Part shown: in pieces, positions 34,727 through 45,167 of the stretch
Layout: every line of letters starts with the position of its first letter
How positions within the stretch are numbered: position 1 is the first letter of the stretch
Origin: Caulochytrium protostelioides
Taxonomy: Eukaryota; Chytridiomycota; Caulochytriomycetes; Caulochytriales; Caulochytriaceae
Assembly (NCBI GenBank): GCA_003615045.1
Contig: ML014124.1
Span: 156,177 to 220,176, forward strand
Direction: 5' to 3'
Length of the DNA stretch: 64,000 bases
Translations under genes and position numbers: made by a program
The notes under the pieces: generated by a model
Told to the model about the DNA's origin: nothing
What the model saw: only the letters and a program-made list of their open reading frames with translations
Database searches by the model: none

Positions 34727-35302
34727 ATGGCGCTGCAGGACGCGGTTCCGCCGCGCCGGCTGTTTGTGACGGTCGGCACGACACGCTTCGATGCTCTCGC
34801 CGACGCCGTCGGCCGCCCCGCCTTCCTCGCGGCCCTCCGGCGCGCCGGGTTCACGCATCTGACGCTGCAGCATGGCCGATCACCCCGCCCTACGGCGCTC
34901 GCGTCGGCCGCGAGGAATGCCGCGGACCCTGACGCTGTCGTCGACGTCGCCGAGGTCGAGGGCGTCCACGTCACGTGCTATGCGTATGCGGCCGACCTCG
35001 CGGCCGACCTGCATGCCGCGGACGCCGTCGTCTCCCACGCGGGCGCCGGCAGTATCCTGGAGGCCCTGCGCGCCGGCAAACCGCTGCTCGTGGCCGTGAA
35101 CACGGCGCTGCAGGACAACCACCAGCGGGAGCTCGCCGAGCACCTCGCGGCCCAGGGCTACCTGGCCGTCGCCGACGCCGTCTCGCCGGCGGCGCTGGCC
35201 GCCGGGGTCGCGGCCGTCGTGGCACGTCCGCGCATGCCGTGGCCCACGCCGCCGCCGGGCGCCGCCGCCTTCCGCTCGCTCGTCGCGGGGCTGCTTTCAT
35301 GA
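34727..35302 (+). CDS. ALG13: UDP-N-acetylglucosamine transferase catalytic subunit Alg13
   Basis: 191 residues, single exon. Alg13 works with membrane-bound Alg14 on the cytosolic face of the ER, adding the second GlcNAc to the dolichol-linked oligosaccharide for N-glycosylation. Motifs: RLFVTVGTTRFDAL near the N-terminus, LTLQHGR, then the donor-binding VVSHAGAGSILEALRAGKPLLVAVN and the acidic/His block NHQRELAEHLAAQGYL. Length matches yeast Alg13 (about 200). There is no TM span, consistent with recruitment by Alg14. The start ATG at 34727 lies seven codons before the FVTVGTT strand. An AATAAA lies about 70 bp after the stop. Confidence 0.93.
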   Translation: MALQDAVPPRRLFVTVGTTRFDALADAVGRPAFLAALRRAGFTHLTLQHGRSPRPTALASAARNAADPDAVVDVAEVEGVHVTCYAYAADLAADLHAADAVVSHAGAGSILEALRAGKPLLVAVNTALQDNHQRELAEHLAAQGYLAVADAVSPAALAAGVAAVVARPRMPWPTPPPGAAAFRSLVAGLLS

Positions 35303-35372
35303 GACGTTTCACGTTGACTCGTCGCGATCATCCGGAGAAAGAGAGAGAGAGAGACTAAACAATACAGAACAG

Positions 35373-35378
35373 AATAAA
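35373..35378 (+). terminator. Candidate polyadenylation signal for ALG13
   Basis: AATAAA in an A-rich stretch about 70 nt beyond the ALG13 stop codon, in the 227-bp gap shared with the converging TPR gene. Confidence 0.45.
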
Positions 35379-35529
35379 AAAAGAAAGGGGAGCCACGCAG
35401 ACGCGACGATCCGAGGCGCCACGCGTGGCGGGAGGCCTTGCAGAAAAGGAAACGGCCATCGACAGTAAAACACGGGCCTGGCGTAGGGGAAGCGATACCG
35501 GGAAGTGATGGCCGCACCGCGCCGAAGGC

Positions 35530-36903
35530 TTACTCTTCGGGGGGAAGATCGTTGAAGGCCATGCCACTCGCGGCGAGGTCCTTGTGGACGGCGGCCACGT
35601 GCTCGAGCATCGCCGGGTGGCAGCGGTGGTGCTTGGCCTCGAGGCGCTCGAGCCACTTGAGCATGAGGTAGGCTTCCTGCCATGCTTCCTGGCGCTCCTC
35701 GGCAGAGACGTTGGGGCGGCGGATCTCCTGGCCGGCCTCATTGACGGCCGACACACCGCCACCGATCCAGTAGTGGCACATCGCCGAGAGGTAGATCACT
35801 TCCTCGTCCTCGTCGTTCTGCGTCGTTAGCAGGTCCAGCACCTGCTCGGCATACGGGTACAGCCCCAGCTCGACGCAGACTTTGCTGTACGCGATCAGGG
35901 TATCATATTTGGGGACCGCGCGGTCGTCGTCGGGCGAGAGCTGCGACTCGGCGGGCGCCGCCGAAGGCTGCGGGGGTGATGGCGCTGGGCCGTCCTCGGC
36001 AGCGGCCTCGTCGTCGTCGTCGTCGTGCATCTTGATGGCCGGGCCCAGGATCTGCCAGCTCGCGTGAATGAGGGCGCATGCATCGTCGTTGCGGAGCTGG
36101 GAGATGCGCAGCGAGGCGCACGCCAGCAGCACTTCCACGCGCTCGGGGCTGTTCGGCGGGAGGGGGATCGCCTGCGCCTCGGTCATCAGCTGCTCGCACA
36201 TCGCCTCGGCCTCCGGCAGATCGCAGCAGTCCGTCATATAGATCTCGGTCATGGCGCACAGCGTCGTCGCGCGGCGAGTCTGCAGGTCCGTCGGCGTGTG
36301 CGGGGGCACCACGCCGCCCGCATCGTGGGCGGCCTCCGGGTGCTCCAGCAGGTGGCCCAGGATGGCCATCGCCTGGCGGTAGTACGCCAAGGCTTCGGGG
36401 CCCTCGCTCAGCTGCGCGAGGTAGCAGCACGCCTCCCACGCATACTGGGGCGCGCACTCCACGGCCTGCTGGAAGCAGGCCGGGCCACTCGGGTACGTGT
36501 GCGCAGGCGCGTCGCCGCTGGCCGTCGCCGACGCCGACCCCGCATCGGCCATGCTCGCGTCATGGCTGCCGCCTGCCGGGTCCTTGTTGTCGACTTCGAG
36601 CTGCAGCGCGCCGAGCTGGGTGAGGATGTAGGCCGCCTGGACCGGCGACGGCACGGCGCTCTGGGTGACGGTCTGGAGGGCGCGGACAAAGAACTTCTCG
36701 GCCGAGGCGAACGCGAAGCTGTCGAGCGCTTTCTGGGCCTCGGCCAGCAGCTGTGCCACGAGCGGCGCGCCGCTGGCCGGCGTCGCGGACGCCGTGGCCG
36801 CTGCCGTCGTGTTGACGTTGACGTTCGTCGGGGACACGAGCCACGACGACTTCTTGCGGCCTTTCTTGGCGCCGTGCTTGCCGTGCGGCCGTCGGGGCGC
36901 CAT
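35530..36903 (-). CDS. ACL4: TPR-repeat protein, Acl4-like ribosomal-protein L4 chaperone
   Basis: The ATG at 36903 (MAPRRPHGKHGAKKGRKKS) is preferred to an in-frame ATG 20 codons upstream; this gives 457 residues. Yeast Acl4 binds newly made ribosomal protein L4 and escorts it to nuclear pre-60S particles. The N-terminus is very basic, which could serve as a nuclear signal. Helical TPR-like pairs follow: PLVAQLLAEAQKALDSFAFASAEKFFVRAL, AYILTQLGALQLEVDN, CFQQAVECAPQYAWEACCYLAQL, EALAYYRQAMAIL, LCAMTEIYMTDCCDLPEAEAMCEQL, VEVLLACASLRISQLRNDDA, and later DTLIAYSKVCVELGLYPYAEQVLDLL with VIYLSAMCHYWIGG. An acidic insert (DDDDDEAAAEDG) sits near residue 300. The STDCCDLPEAE-type block is what I recall from the Acl4/YDR161W family. 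It converges on ALG13. Confidence 0.8.
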   Translation of the reverse strand: MAPRRPHGKHGAKKGRKKSSWLVSPTNVNVNTTAAATASATPASGAPLVAQLLAEAQKALDSFAFASAEKFFVRALQTVTQSAVPSPVQAAYILTQLGALQLEVDNKDPAGGSHDASMADAGSASATASGDAPAHTYPSGPACFQQAVECAPQYAWEACCYLAQLSEGPEALAYYRQAMAILGHLLEHPEAAHDAGGVVPPHTPTDLQTRRATTLCAMTEIYMTDCCDLPEAEAMCEQLMTEAQAIPLPPNSPERVEVLLACASLRISQLRNDDACALIHASWQILGPAIKMHDDDDDEAAAEDGPAPSPPQPSAAPAESQLSPDDDRAVPKYDTLIAYSKVCVELGLYPYAEQVLDLLTTQNDEDEEVIYLSAMCHYWIGGGVSAVNEAGQEIRRPNVSAEERQEAWQEAYLMLKWLERLEAKHHRCHPAMLEHVAAVHKDLAASGMAFNDLPPEE

Positions 36904-37582
36904 GGCGACTCGGGGAAGAGGGAGACCCCGCGTGGAGTGAGCCGGAGGGGCAAGAGGCGGCACACGTCTCCAGCAAGCTAGGACGCCAGGCTAGGGGGGA
37001 CGGGACGGCAGGATGCACGCAAGAAATGCCGTCTCGGCAGAACGTCTCGGAAGCAGTCCGCGGGATGGCAAGGCACGGAGACGCTATCGAGCGAGAGTAT
37101 ACGTGGGATTCATACCGCCCACCGGATGTCGGAAGCGGCTCGCCTGTCTGACGGATGCGTGTCCGCACGTATCGCCACGCTCCATCTCGCTGTCAGGGGC
37201 ATCCTTTCTCATGCCGCGGCCCATGTGTCACATGAAGGCAACGCTCGCCTGGCTTGGAATGACGGCGTCGCTCGTGCGGATCCCTGCAGGTATGCGGGGG
37301 TCTGTCCCGCCCGAGCGGGGGTCCACGCCAGCGGCGAGCGGCCCGCGAGCGGAGAAGGCAAGACCACACCCGACGACCCGACGACGACTCCGCCTTGAGT
37401 GGTCCTTTTTTTTTCCGAGAGGCTGGGGGGGGCCGGCGCTGCTGGGCGACTCGGCGCGACGGCCAAGCATAGCAAAATCGCTGGGGAAGAGAGGCGCCAT
37501 GGCAACTCCGATCGGCGTTGATACCGAACGCTGATCCGGCGTGCATACGTGGCAGCGGCACGGGAAGCGATCGGGCTACCAC
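36904..37582. other. Intergenic region between Gep4-like and Acl4-like genes
   Basis: About 680 bp between two minus-strand genes. It has no recognised gene; it should contain the promoter of the Acl4-like gene and the 3' end of the Gep4-like gene. Confidence 0.5.
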
Positions 37583-38113
37583 TCAGTGAGCGCACCAACG
37601 CAGCCAGCGCTGCTCTAGGCGGCGGATCCAGGCCGCCATGACGTTGTCGTCGTCAAGACAGAAGGGCTGCACCAGGATGGTGTGCATGCCCATGCGGTTG
37701 CCCATGACCATATCCGTCAAGAGCCGGTCGCCCACGATGGCCGTCTGCGCGGGCACCATGCCGGGCGGCCAGTCGCGGGCCTCCAGAACGTCGGGCTTCT
37801 TGCCGCCGTGGCGCAGCACGCGGACGCCGTTCTCGGCCTCGAACTGTTCCGCGCGGACGCCGCGCGGATCATCGGCGCTGCCGATCGAGTTGGAGTGCAC
37901 GTACACGCGGTCGGCGCCGAAGGTCGCTTGGCAAGCGCGCAAGCTCGCGCGAAGCGGCGGCCATACGGTCGGCGCATACGGCGCCGTCAGCGTGTTGTCT
38001 TTGTCAAACAGCACATGCGTCATCTGGTGCGTTTTCTTGAGTGCCGCCCAGTCCACGTGCCGGATATCTACACGGGTCGGCGAAGGGATCGCGAGAGCAA
38101 CGATACGGCGCAT
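37583..38113 (-). CDS. GEP4: Phosphatidylglycerophosphatase, Gep4-like HAD phosphatase
   Basis: 176 residues (yeast Gep4 has 185). The enzyme dephosphorylates phosphatidylglycerophosphate to phosphatidylglycerol at the mitochondrial inner membrane, a step of cardiolipin synthesis. The HAD motif I is FDKDNTLTAPY with Asp37 as expected nucleophile and Asp39 as acid/base; motif II is VHSNSIG (Ser); the HAD Lys lies in GGKKPDV; motif III/IV is AIVGDRLLTDMVMGNRMG. The N-terminus MRRIVALAIPSPTRVDIRHVDW is shorter than in yeast but keeps the pre-motif region. An in-frame stop lies just upstream, so either this ATG is used or an unrecognised first exon exists. It is divergent from the mitochondrial L19 gene. 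Confidence 0.9.
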   Translation of the reverse strand: MRRIVALAIPSPTRVDIRHVDWAALKKTHQMTHVLFDKDNTLTAPYAPTVWPPLRASLRACQATFGADRVYVHSNSIGSADDPRGVRAEQFEAENGVRVLRHGGKKPDVLEARDWPPGMVPAQTAIVGDRLLTDMVMGNRMGMHTILVQPFCLDDDNVMAAWIRRLEQRWLRWCAH

Positions 38114-38962
38114 ACCATGGGTAGGTCCAGGTGAGTATCATCGGGCTTTTATGCATGGCATCAATGGTGCAATAGCGAGCATCGCTGATGGTCACGCAAG
38201 TCGATTTTTACCAGGCACCTGCTGATGGGGTCGGGCCAAAGCCGGGCACTTCCAGACGGACCATACGGCGCGGATCCCCGCGGCATTCCAGCTCTGACCC
38301 ATAGCGGCGAGCGCACACCCCCCGCTCGCTGATCCGCGTGGGCCGGTGCAACCCTTGACCCTTCACCCGTCAGCGCAGATCGACGATCTGCTGAACGCGG
38401 CGGAGTATCAAGAAAAACAGGGACGGAAATCTCATGCAAATGGAAAGGGATCAAGGCGACGGGGTGCGTGTGACGGGGTGGTCGCGGCCATGCGCTCATG
38501 GCACCCGGCGTCATGCATGGCACGCGTGGCGGCCTTCGAGACCGCCCTTCGTTGGGCGCATGCGACAGGATGGACCGACTTGGGGATCGACCGCTCGCCG
38601 CGTTTCCTGGTTGCTGCTTGGGGCTGCTTGGCCGACCCGCCGCTCGCGCTCTCCCACAGCATCCTGCGGTCCGTCCTATCGCGGCGGCGATCGTCATGCG
38701 GTGTCCTGCGCCGCGCGTGGCCGGTGTACCCGCAGCACGGACTCGATCCCAGGACGCCGCCGCCGCCGCGGATAGCGGACCCTGAGGCCAGGACCCGTGA
38801 ACCCAGCCCCCCGAGGCCGCGCCACGTCTTGCGCCGCCGTGCCGCCCGCTGGCGCCCGCCTTCGCTGTCGCTGTCGCCTTCGCCTTCGCAGCTCGCGTCG
38901 GGCGCCTCGCCGCCGCGCCCCGACCTTTCAGGGCGCTCGGCGACGGTGCGACGACGGCGACG

Positions 38963-39012
<50 letters not shown>

Positions 39013-39548
39013 AGGACCAGCTCCGGGGGTGCGCTGCCGACCTCGCCGCCGCCGCCGCCACCGCCGCCGCCGAGGAAGAGACCGTGCCCGCCGGACCGTC
39101 CCCTGGCCGGCGCTGGGCCGCGCGGGCGTCGCTCTCCGCCGCCCATCGGCCGCACCCGCAACCACGTTTCATGCCGCCGGCCGCCGGCCCGCCAGCGAGA
39201 GCGCGACCGGCAGGCTCGGGCGGGCCCGCCGGCCGCCGGTGCTTATCGGGCCGCCGTGCGCCGCGCCTGCCGAAATCTCCGCACCGTCGCCATCGAGCGC
39301 CGCCTCGGCATCGTCAGGGGGTCGTGCTGGCCCTTTCGCCGTGTGAAGCCTGGGAGCGACCTCGACGTGTTCACGTGTCGCGTCTCCTGGCACGTCTGCG
39401 GCATACCTCGGCTGTCGCTCGCCCCTTCCGGTTCGTTTCTTGGCCGCCGCCCGCGTCCGAGTCCGAGCCGCTGCCGCCGCCGCCGACGCCACCGCCACCG
39501 CTGCCGCTGCCGGACAGCCGCTGTCCCCGCTTCACCCATCGGATCGCC
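38114..39548. other. Divergent region between Gep4-like and mitochondrial L19 genes
   Basis: About 1.4 kb with a (GGC)n run at about 38963-39013. An open frame runs through it into the L19 gene, but its sequence is low complexity and is read as leader rather than protein. Confidence 0.5.
38963..39013. repeat. (GGC)n trinucleotide repeat, about 17 copies
   Basis: An almost perfect GGC run upstream of the L19 gene, next to a GAC/GGC mixed stretch. Confidence 0.9.
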
Positions 39549-40274
39549 ATGACGGGCTCCGCCGCAGGACTCATAGCCCGCACGGCCGCCAGGCCATCCA
39601 GCGCCGGCCGGCTCGGCGCCGCGTTCGCGCTGGCGTTGCGGCGGCCCTTCACGGTCTCCGTCCCCGGCCGCGGCCCCCGCGCCGCCGAGGACCAGGAGAA
39701 GTACGATCCGCTGCCGCCGTTCACGCCGCTGCCGGCGTCCGAGCGCCGCGTCAGCATGACCGGCGTCCCGCCCGAGCAGCTCGGCATGCAGTCGGATCCG
39801 CGGTGGACGCGGCCGGGCGCCGAGCTGCTGTACTCGCTGGACAAGGAGCACCGCGCGCGCCACGACCGTGACGGCCGCAGCGCCCTTTTCGACGTCGCGT
39901 CGCCGGACTGCCTCGACTGCGGCTCGATCCTGCTCATCCACCAGGTGGCGAGCCGCGCTAACCCGCGGCCACAGGTCTTTGCGGGCGTGCTGACGAAGGT
40001 CTCGCGGCGCGGTATGGGCACCAACTTCACGGTCCGCAACTACGTGCTCGGCACGGGCGTCGATCTCAAGCTGATGCTGTATGCGCCGTCGCTGACCTCA
40101 ATCCGCGTGCTGCGCCGCGCGCGCACCGGCCACAAGGACACGCTGCCCGAGACGGCCATCGGCAACGCCAAGTCCTTTGCCGAAATTGAGCAACTTATTA
40201 TCTCGGCGCGTCTCGCCGAGGAGCGCGAGGCCCGTGAGAACGTGCGTTTCAACATCAAGAAGCGTGCCCAGTGA
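39549..40274 (+). CDS. MRPL19: Mitochondrial large-subunit ribosomal protein bL19m
   Basis: 241 residues from the ATG at 39549. The first 45 residues are Ala/Arg-rich with almost no acids (MTGSAAGLIARTAARPSSAGRLGAAFALALRR), typical of a mitochondrial presequence, which is why this ATG is chosen within a longer open frame. The L19 core lies at about 125-195: SILLIHQVASRANPRPQVFAG, VSRRGMGTNFTVRNYVLGTGVD, LMLYAPSLTSIRVLRRA. These match bacterial bL19 (the FTVRxxxxGxGVE and YSPxxxxIxVxRR motifs), which sits at the subunit interface of the ribosome. The C-terminal tail is basic and helical, as is usual for mitochondrial forms. Confidence 0.9.
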   Translation: MTGSAAGLIARTAARPSSAGRLGAAFALALRRPFTVSVPGRGPRAAEDQEKYDPLPPFTPLPASERRVSMTGVPPEQLGMQSDPRWTRPGAELLYSLDKEHRARHDRDGRSALFDVASPDCLDCGSILLIHQVASRANPRPQVFAGVLTKVSRRGMGTNFTVRNYVLGTGVDLKLMLYAPSLTSIRVLRRARTGHKDTLPETAIGNAKSFAEIEQLIISARLAEEREARENVRFNIKKRAQ

Positions 40275-40378
40275 TGTCCATCACAGCATTCGAAATTCTA
40301 AACAACCAGCCAACAAAAGAGCAAACGCCCTGCATCACGGGCACTGAACAAGGGGCGATCACGATCACGATCACGATC

Positions 40379-40384
40379 AATAAA
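40379..40384 (+). terminator. Candidate polyadenylation signal for MRPL19
   Basis: AATAAA about 105 nt downstream of the L19 stop, just after a repeated GATCAC word (four tandem hexamers). Confidence 0.5.
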
Positions 40385-40776
40385 AACAAGCCGTCATGAC
40401 GGCCATCCCAAAGAAGGGACGGAGGCGCTCTCGCTTCATGGGAGGTTCGTGGGGGGTTTCACGGGGCGTCGCGGACATCGATCGCGTCGAGCATCGAAAA
40501 GCGTCCCGTCGTCGGGAGCGTTCGTGGAGCTCCCGCGGTCGGTCTTATCGCGGCGATCGTGGCCGCGCATGGCCGCGGGAGCCGGCGCACCCCAGGGGAG
40601 TCCGGCCGGACCGCAGGATGGACGAGAGCCGCGCCCCGCGAGTGTCCACGGCCTGCGGGGTCGCCGGGCACCCGCCGGATCGCGGCGGCTCCGCTACCTC
40701 CTCGCTACGGCGACGGCCGATCCGGGCGGCCCTGGGCGCGGCTACCTGGGGTCGCATCCAGGCGAGGTCCGCGTCA

Positions 40777-40894
40777 TGACATCGACATCGACATCGACAC
40801 CGACATCGACATCGACACCGACATCGACATCGACACCGACATCGACATCGACACCGACATCGACATCGACATCGACATCGACATCGACATCGAC
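40777..40894. repeat. Higher-order tandem repeat: hexamer ATCGAC arranged in 18-bp units
   Basis: Hexamers ATCGAC interrupted regularly by ACCGAC, so the larger unit is ATCGACATCGACACCGAC repeated about four times, followed by a run of pure ATCGAC hexamers. It would encode (ID)n(TDIDID)n in one frame but lies outside any recognised gene. Confidence 0.9.
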
Positions 40895-42095
40895 GCGTCG
40901 TTGCTAGAGGTCTGAGTATCACGCCCATGCAAAAGGAAATCAGAGACGCGCGGAATCGATCATGGTCACGCTGGCTCCGCCCCACGGCCAACGGGCAGCC
41001 TGTCGAGGTCGCAATGCCACGCGCTGCGGCCTGCAGGCCATCGAGAGCGACCCTTCGATCCGGCGCGTCGCTGCGGGGGCCCAGAGACGCGGCAGCCGTG
41101 ATGCAGCTCGGTGGGAGCGGTGGTCTTTGAACGAAAGACGGCGGCGCGATGTCCGATGCCATCGCACCCGGCGGCCGCACGGTATGAGATGCGCCTCCTC
41201 TCATGCATCCGGCTGGTCCTCGATGGCGCGATGGCGCGATCGGCGCTCCTGCCGCCGTGGGCATCGGTGCTCGTCGTGTCGCATGGGAGGCGCCTCCTAG
41301 CGGAGCGGCCTCGAGCCGCGCATGGCATGCGCCTCCCAGCGCCTCGCCGCCCTCCACCGCGGCTCCCGCCGCGCTCCATCCCTTCCCGCCGCTTTCTCGT
41401 GGGCCGCCCACGCCGCGCCATTGGTCTTTCCTCGGGTTTCGCCGAAGCCACGGTGGGCCCAGTAGGCCGAGTGGGCCCAATGGGCCAAATAGTCTCGCCT
41501 ATCACACTTCGCGCCGGTCCCGGATCGGATCGGCCCAGCCCAGGCCCAGCCCAGCCCAGGCCCCCCACCCGGCGGGACCAGACCGGATCGCGCCTGCTGA
41601 CACGGCCGTTGCAAAGGCAGCCGCACCCCGCGTCCGTCCGCATCGTTCCGAGCCACGGCGCGGCAGGACGCTGCGCGGTGCAGCGATGCAGGGATGCGCG
41701 ATCGAACGCCACCACGCGCTTCGTTGCCACTCCCACGTTCTCGGCCGCCGCATGCCCCACGCGCGCGTTTCATCCGTCTCGACCAACGTGCCCAGCGGCC
41801 GGGTGCGCGAGACGCGGATCAGGCCTTAGTTCGGGTTGCTGGAGCGACACCTCCAGACGCGCGTCGTGCCCATCGCTGCGCTGCCTCGTTGTGGAAGGAC
41901 AGCGGCCGATCCGGCAACTGACGTGTGGCCGTGGGATCCCCTGAACAACCGACTCCACCGCGTCCTTGATCGCCTGTCCCCTCCCCCCACAACGCGCCGA
42001 GCAAGCAACGCCCACGCCTCCGTTCATACCCCTTCGATTGTTCGTTCTCTTTGTTCTCTCTCTTTTTTTTTCTCCTTCGCGCACGTGCTGTCATC

Positions 42096-43247
42096 ATGGT
42101 GGCCGTCCTTGTGCTCGGCGGCGTCGGCTTCATTGGCCGCACGCTCGTCGACTACCTGGTGCGGTCGGATCGCGCGTCCTACATCCGCGTGGTCGACAAG
42201 GGCCTGCCCGCCACCGCTTACCTCGCGCCGGCGATCAAAGCTTCGTTCGAGGACCCGCGCGTCGAGTTCCGCCAGGCCAATATCGGCAGCCCCGCGGGCC
42301 TGCTGCGCGCCTTTTCCAACGAGGGCTGCGCCCCGCTGGACGGCAAGGAGTTCGACATCGTCTACAACCTCGCTGCTGAGACCAAGTATGGCCAGACCGA
42401 CGAAGTCTATGACGAGAAGGTCTACCAGATCAGCGTGAACGCCGGCCAGGCCGCCGCCGCGCGCAAGATCCCGGTGTTTGTCGAGGTCAGCACGGCCCAG
42501 GTCTATGACGGCGACAAGAAGGCCGCCACCGAGAGCAGCAAGACAAAACCGTGGACGCTCATCGCGAAGCACAAGCTGCGCGCCGAGGAGGCCCTGAAGG
42601 CCATCCCGGGCCTCAACCTGGTGATCGTGCGCCCGAGTATCGTGTACGGCCCCGGCGACGTGCTCGGGATCACCCCGCGCCTGATCGTGGCTGCCGTGTA
42701 CAAGCAGCTGCAGGAGGACATGAAGATGCTGTGGACGAAGGACATCCGCATCAACACGGTGCACGTGACGGACGTGGCGCGGGCGCTGTGGTGGGTCGCG
42801 GCCACCAAGGCCCAGCAGGGGGGCCGCGACGCGCTGCCCGTGGCGGGCACGCCGGAGATCTACAACCTCAGCGACCATACCGACACCGACCAGGGCAAGC
42901 TGAACGCGTGCCTCGAGAAGATCTTCGGCATCACCTCGTCCTTCTCGGGCACCATCATCAGCCAGTTCGCCAAACTCAATCTCGACTCGGTCACGGAGGA
43001 CGTCAACGACAAGCACCTCCAGCCGTGGTCCGACCTCTGCAAGGGCGCGGGCATCGCCAACACGCCGCTCACGCCCTACCTGGACAAGGAGCTCCTGAAG
43101 GACAACGCGCTCAGCGTCGACGGCACCAAGATCGAGAAGACGCTGGGCTTCGTCTACGAGAAGCCGGAGCTCACCGTCGATCTGCTGCGTGAAGTCGTGA
43201 CCACCTATGAGTCCATCGGCATCTGGCCCAAGGGCACGACCGTCTAG
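42096..43247 (+). CDS. NAD-dependent epimerase/dehydratase-like SDR, atypical (no catalytic Tyr)
   Basis: 383 residues. The ATG at 42096 places MVAVLVLGGVGFIGRTLV, the Rossmann dinucleotide motif, at the N-terminus and follows a pyrimidine-rich leader. Extended-SDR landmarks: DIVYNLAAETKYGQ, VFVEVSTAQVYDG (the Ser/Thr region), VIVRPSIVYGPGD and IRINTVHVTDVARALW. The usual YxxxK catalytic pair is replaced by IAKHK, keeping Lys but not Tyr. I recall the same substitution (KYK/KHK with no YxxxK Tyr) in a conserved family of NAD-binding proteins in fungi and other eukaryotes. The C-terminal region is specific to this family (FSGTIISQFAKLNLDSVTEDVNDKHLQPW...). Substrate is unknown. There is no presequence or TM span. 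Confidence 0.82.
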   Translation: MVAVLVLGGVGFIGRTLVDYLVRSDRASYIRVVDKGLPATAYLAPAIKASFEDPRVEFRQANIGSPAGLLRAFSNEGCAPLDGKEFDIVYNLAAETKYGQTDEVYDEKVYQISVNAGQAAAARKIPVFVEVSTAQVYDGDKKAATESSKTKPWTLIAKHKLRAEEALKAIPGLNLVIVRPSIVYGPGDVLGITPRLIVAAVYKQLQEDMKMLWTKDIRINTVHVTDVARALWWVAATKAQQGGRDALPVAGTPEIYNLSDHTDTDQGKLNACLEKIFGITSSFSGTIISQFAKLNLDSVTEDVNDKHLQPWSDLCKGAGIANTPLTPYLDKELLKDNALSVDGTKIEKTLGFVYEKPELTVDLLREVVTTYESIGIWPKGTTV

Positions 43248-44309
43248 CGGTGCGGGTGTTCTTTTCGGTCGCGCGGCACGCGCGTCTCTCGCCTGCTTTG
43301 TTTGACGTTCTTGCTTTCTCCTTTTTTTTTTTCTCTCTTCATACAGACCGATGCTCCATCGACCTGATTCCAAACGGCATCGACGCGGTGCCACCATGAC
43401 ATTGACGCGGTCCCCCCAGCCTCCCCCCGGGGGGACTGGCCGGCGGGCACCGGCGTCCGTCGGCGTTGTCTTGATGCGACCGGCGACGCTGCGACCCCCC
43501 GACGGCGGTTGGCGGCAACGTGGCACGCGCGGCCTTCGTCGCCCTCCGTCCTCCTTCCTCCTCCGTCTGGAACCGTCCGGGCACCGTCGATCCTTCTCGT
43601 AGAGCGTTGAAATTCTATGTTGTCTCGTGACCTGGAGCGGAGCTCCGTCACGCGGGGAAGTGTGCAGGCGTGGGCCTCTGCTTCTGAGCGGCACGCGGGA
43701 CCGCGTGGGCTGGAACCCGGATCGGCACCGGGAGCGGGAGCGCCATGCGCCTGCCCTTGCCGCATCTCGCCGCGGCGAGGCCAAGCGGACGGGACGGCCT
43801 CGACGCGGGGTAGCGCCGCTGACGCGTGGCTCAGCTGCTGCCGGCGGCGCGTGGTCCTGCGGGTCGAGGGCGCGCGCGCGGGGTCCTGCGGCCCTCCTCG
43901 CGTCACCACCGCTACGTGGCGTGCTTTCGAGCGAGTCCTGGGTCTCAACTGGCCTCAACTGGCCTCAACTGGCCTCAACTGGCCTCAACTGGGCCTCGCT
44001 GGGCCGGCCCACCCCGACCCCGGCGTGCGGCCGCGCCGTGAGCGCCGCGGGTCGCCGGGGGCTTGGTGCCTTTCCCCGGCGCGCGCGTCCGAACGCAGCG
44101 GCCGACGGCGCGCCGACGCCGGGCCGCGGGAGGCCGCGGGAGGCCGCGGGAGCCAGCGGCGCTCCGGCGCGACGGACGGCGCGGCCGCCCCTCTCGCGTC
44201 CAGTGGCCGGCGTGCCACGCCGCGGCGACCAGCGCCGGCGCCCGCGCCGGGGCCGCGGGGGTCCGGTGGCGAAGGCGTGCGGCCAGTCGCCGGGCGTGCG
44301 GGCGGGGTC

Positions 44310-44344
<35 letters not shown>

Positions 44345-45136
44345 CGCGGCCGCGGGAGGCTGGCGGCTGGAGGGCGGCGGACCGGTGGCCGAGCGCGGCC
44401 CGGCGGAGGCCTCGCGCCGCCCCTCGCCCCTCCGCCCTCCGCCTCGCTGCCGGCTGCTGCCGCTCGTCGTCGTCCTGGCTGCGGCGGCGGCGGCGGCGGC
44501 GGCGGCGCCATGGCTCGCGGCGGCGGCGGAACGCGGGCCGCGGGTGCCCTGGGCCCTGGCACTCGGCCCTGGCTCGCGGCCCTGGCTCGCGGCCCTGGCC
44601 CGGGCGTCATGGCGCGCCGCACGGTCCGTGAGCCAGGCCGCGGCCGGGCTCGCCCTCCCCACTCGAGGTGGTCGCGCCCGGCCGGCACGGGCACGAGCAT
44701 GCGCGCCGCCGCGAGCCGCGAGGTCCGAGCGTCGCCTGGACGCCGGTTCCTTCGCGAGCAACCGGTGCGTGTGGAGGTCGCGTGTCATCATCATGAGCCG
44801 GCGCCGTGCTTGCTTGGCCGTCTCGCTCGAGCCGAGCCTCCCGTCTCGGGGACGCCCCCCCCCACGACCACGCCGAGGCCGCAAGCTCCGCTCTGGCTGT
44901 CGGGCGAGCACCCCTTGGGCGGATTGCTCTCTTTTTGGCCCTCTTGCCCCCCCGCACTCGTCCTCCCGCATCCACCGCGCGCGCCTCCCCTCCGCTGCCT
45001 GGTTCGAACGCCTTTGCAACGCGACGTTCCTCCTCTCTTCTCCGTTACCATCGCCGTGCTCGCTCCAACCGCTGTGGTCATATCCCGGATAACGCTGGCC
45101 GCTGCCGCTGTTCCCTGCATACCGCCGCCGCCGCCG

Positions 45137-45167
<31 letters not shown>

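Larger units (their letters stand above)
40275..42095. other. Intergenic region upstream of the SDR gene
   Basis: About 1.8 kb without a recognised gene. It holds an 18-bp higher-order tandem repeat (40777-40894), C/G-rich words such as GGCCCAGCCCAGCCCAGGCC near 41535-41562, and a T/C-rich tract (CTCTCTCTTTTTTTTTCTCC) directly before the SDR start, likely leader. Confidence 0.5.

Noticed and set aside
44998-45012. GGTTCGAACGC resembling a tRNA B box
   Set aside because: No matching acceptor, D or anticodon arms can be folded around it.
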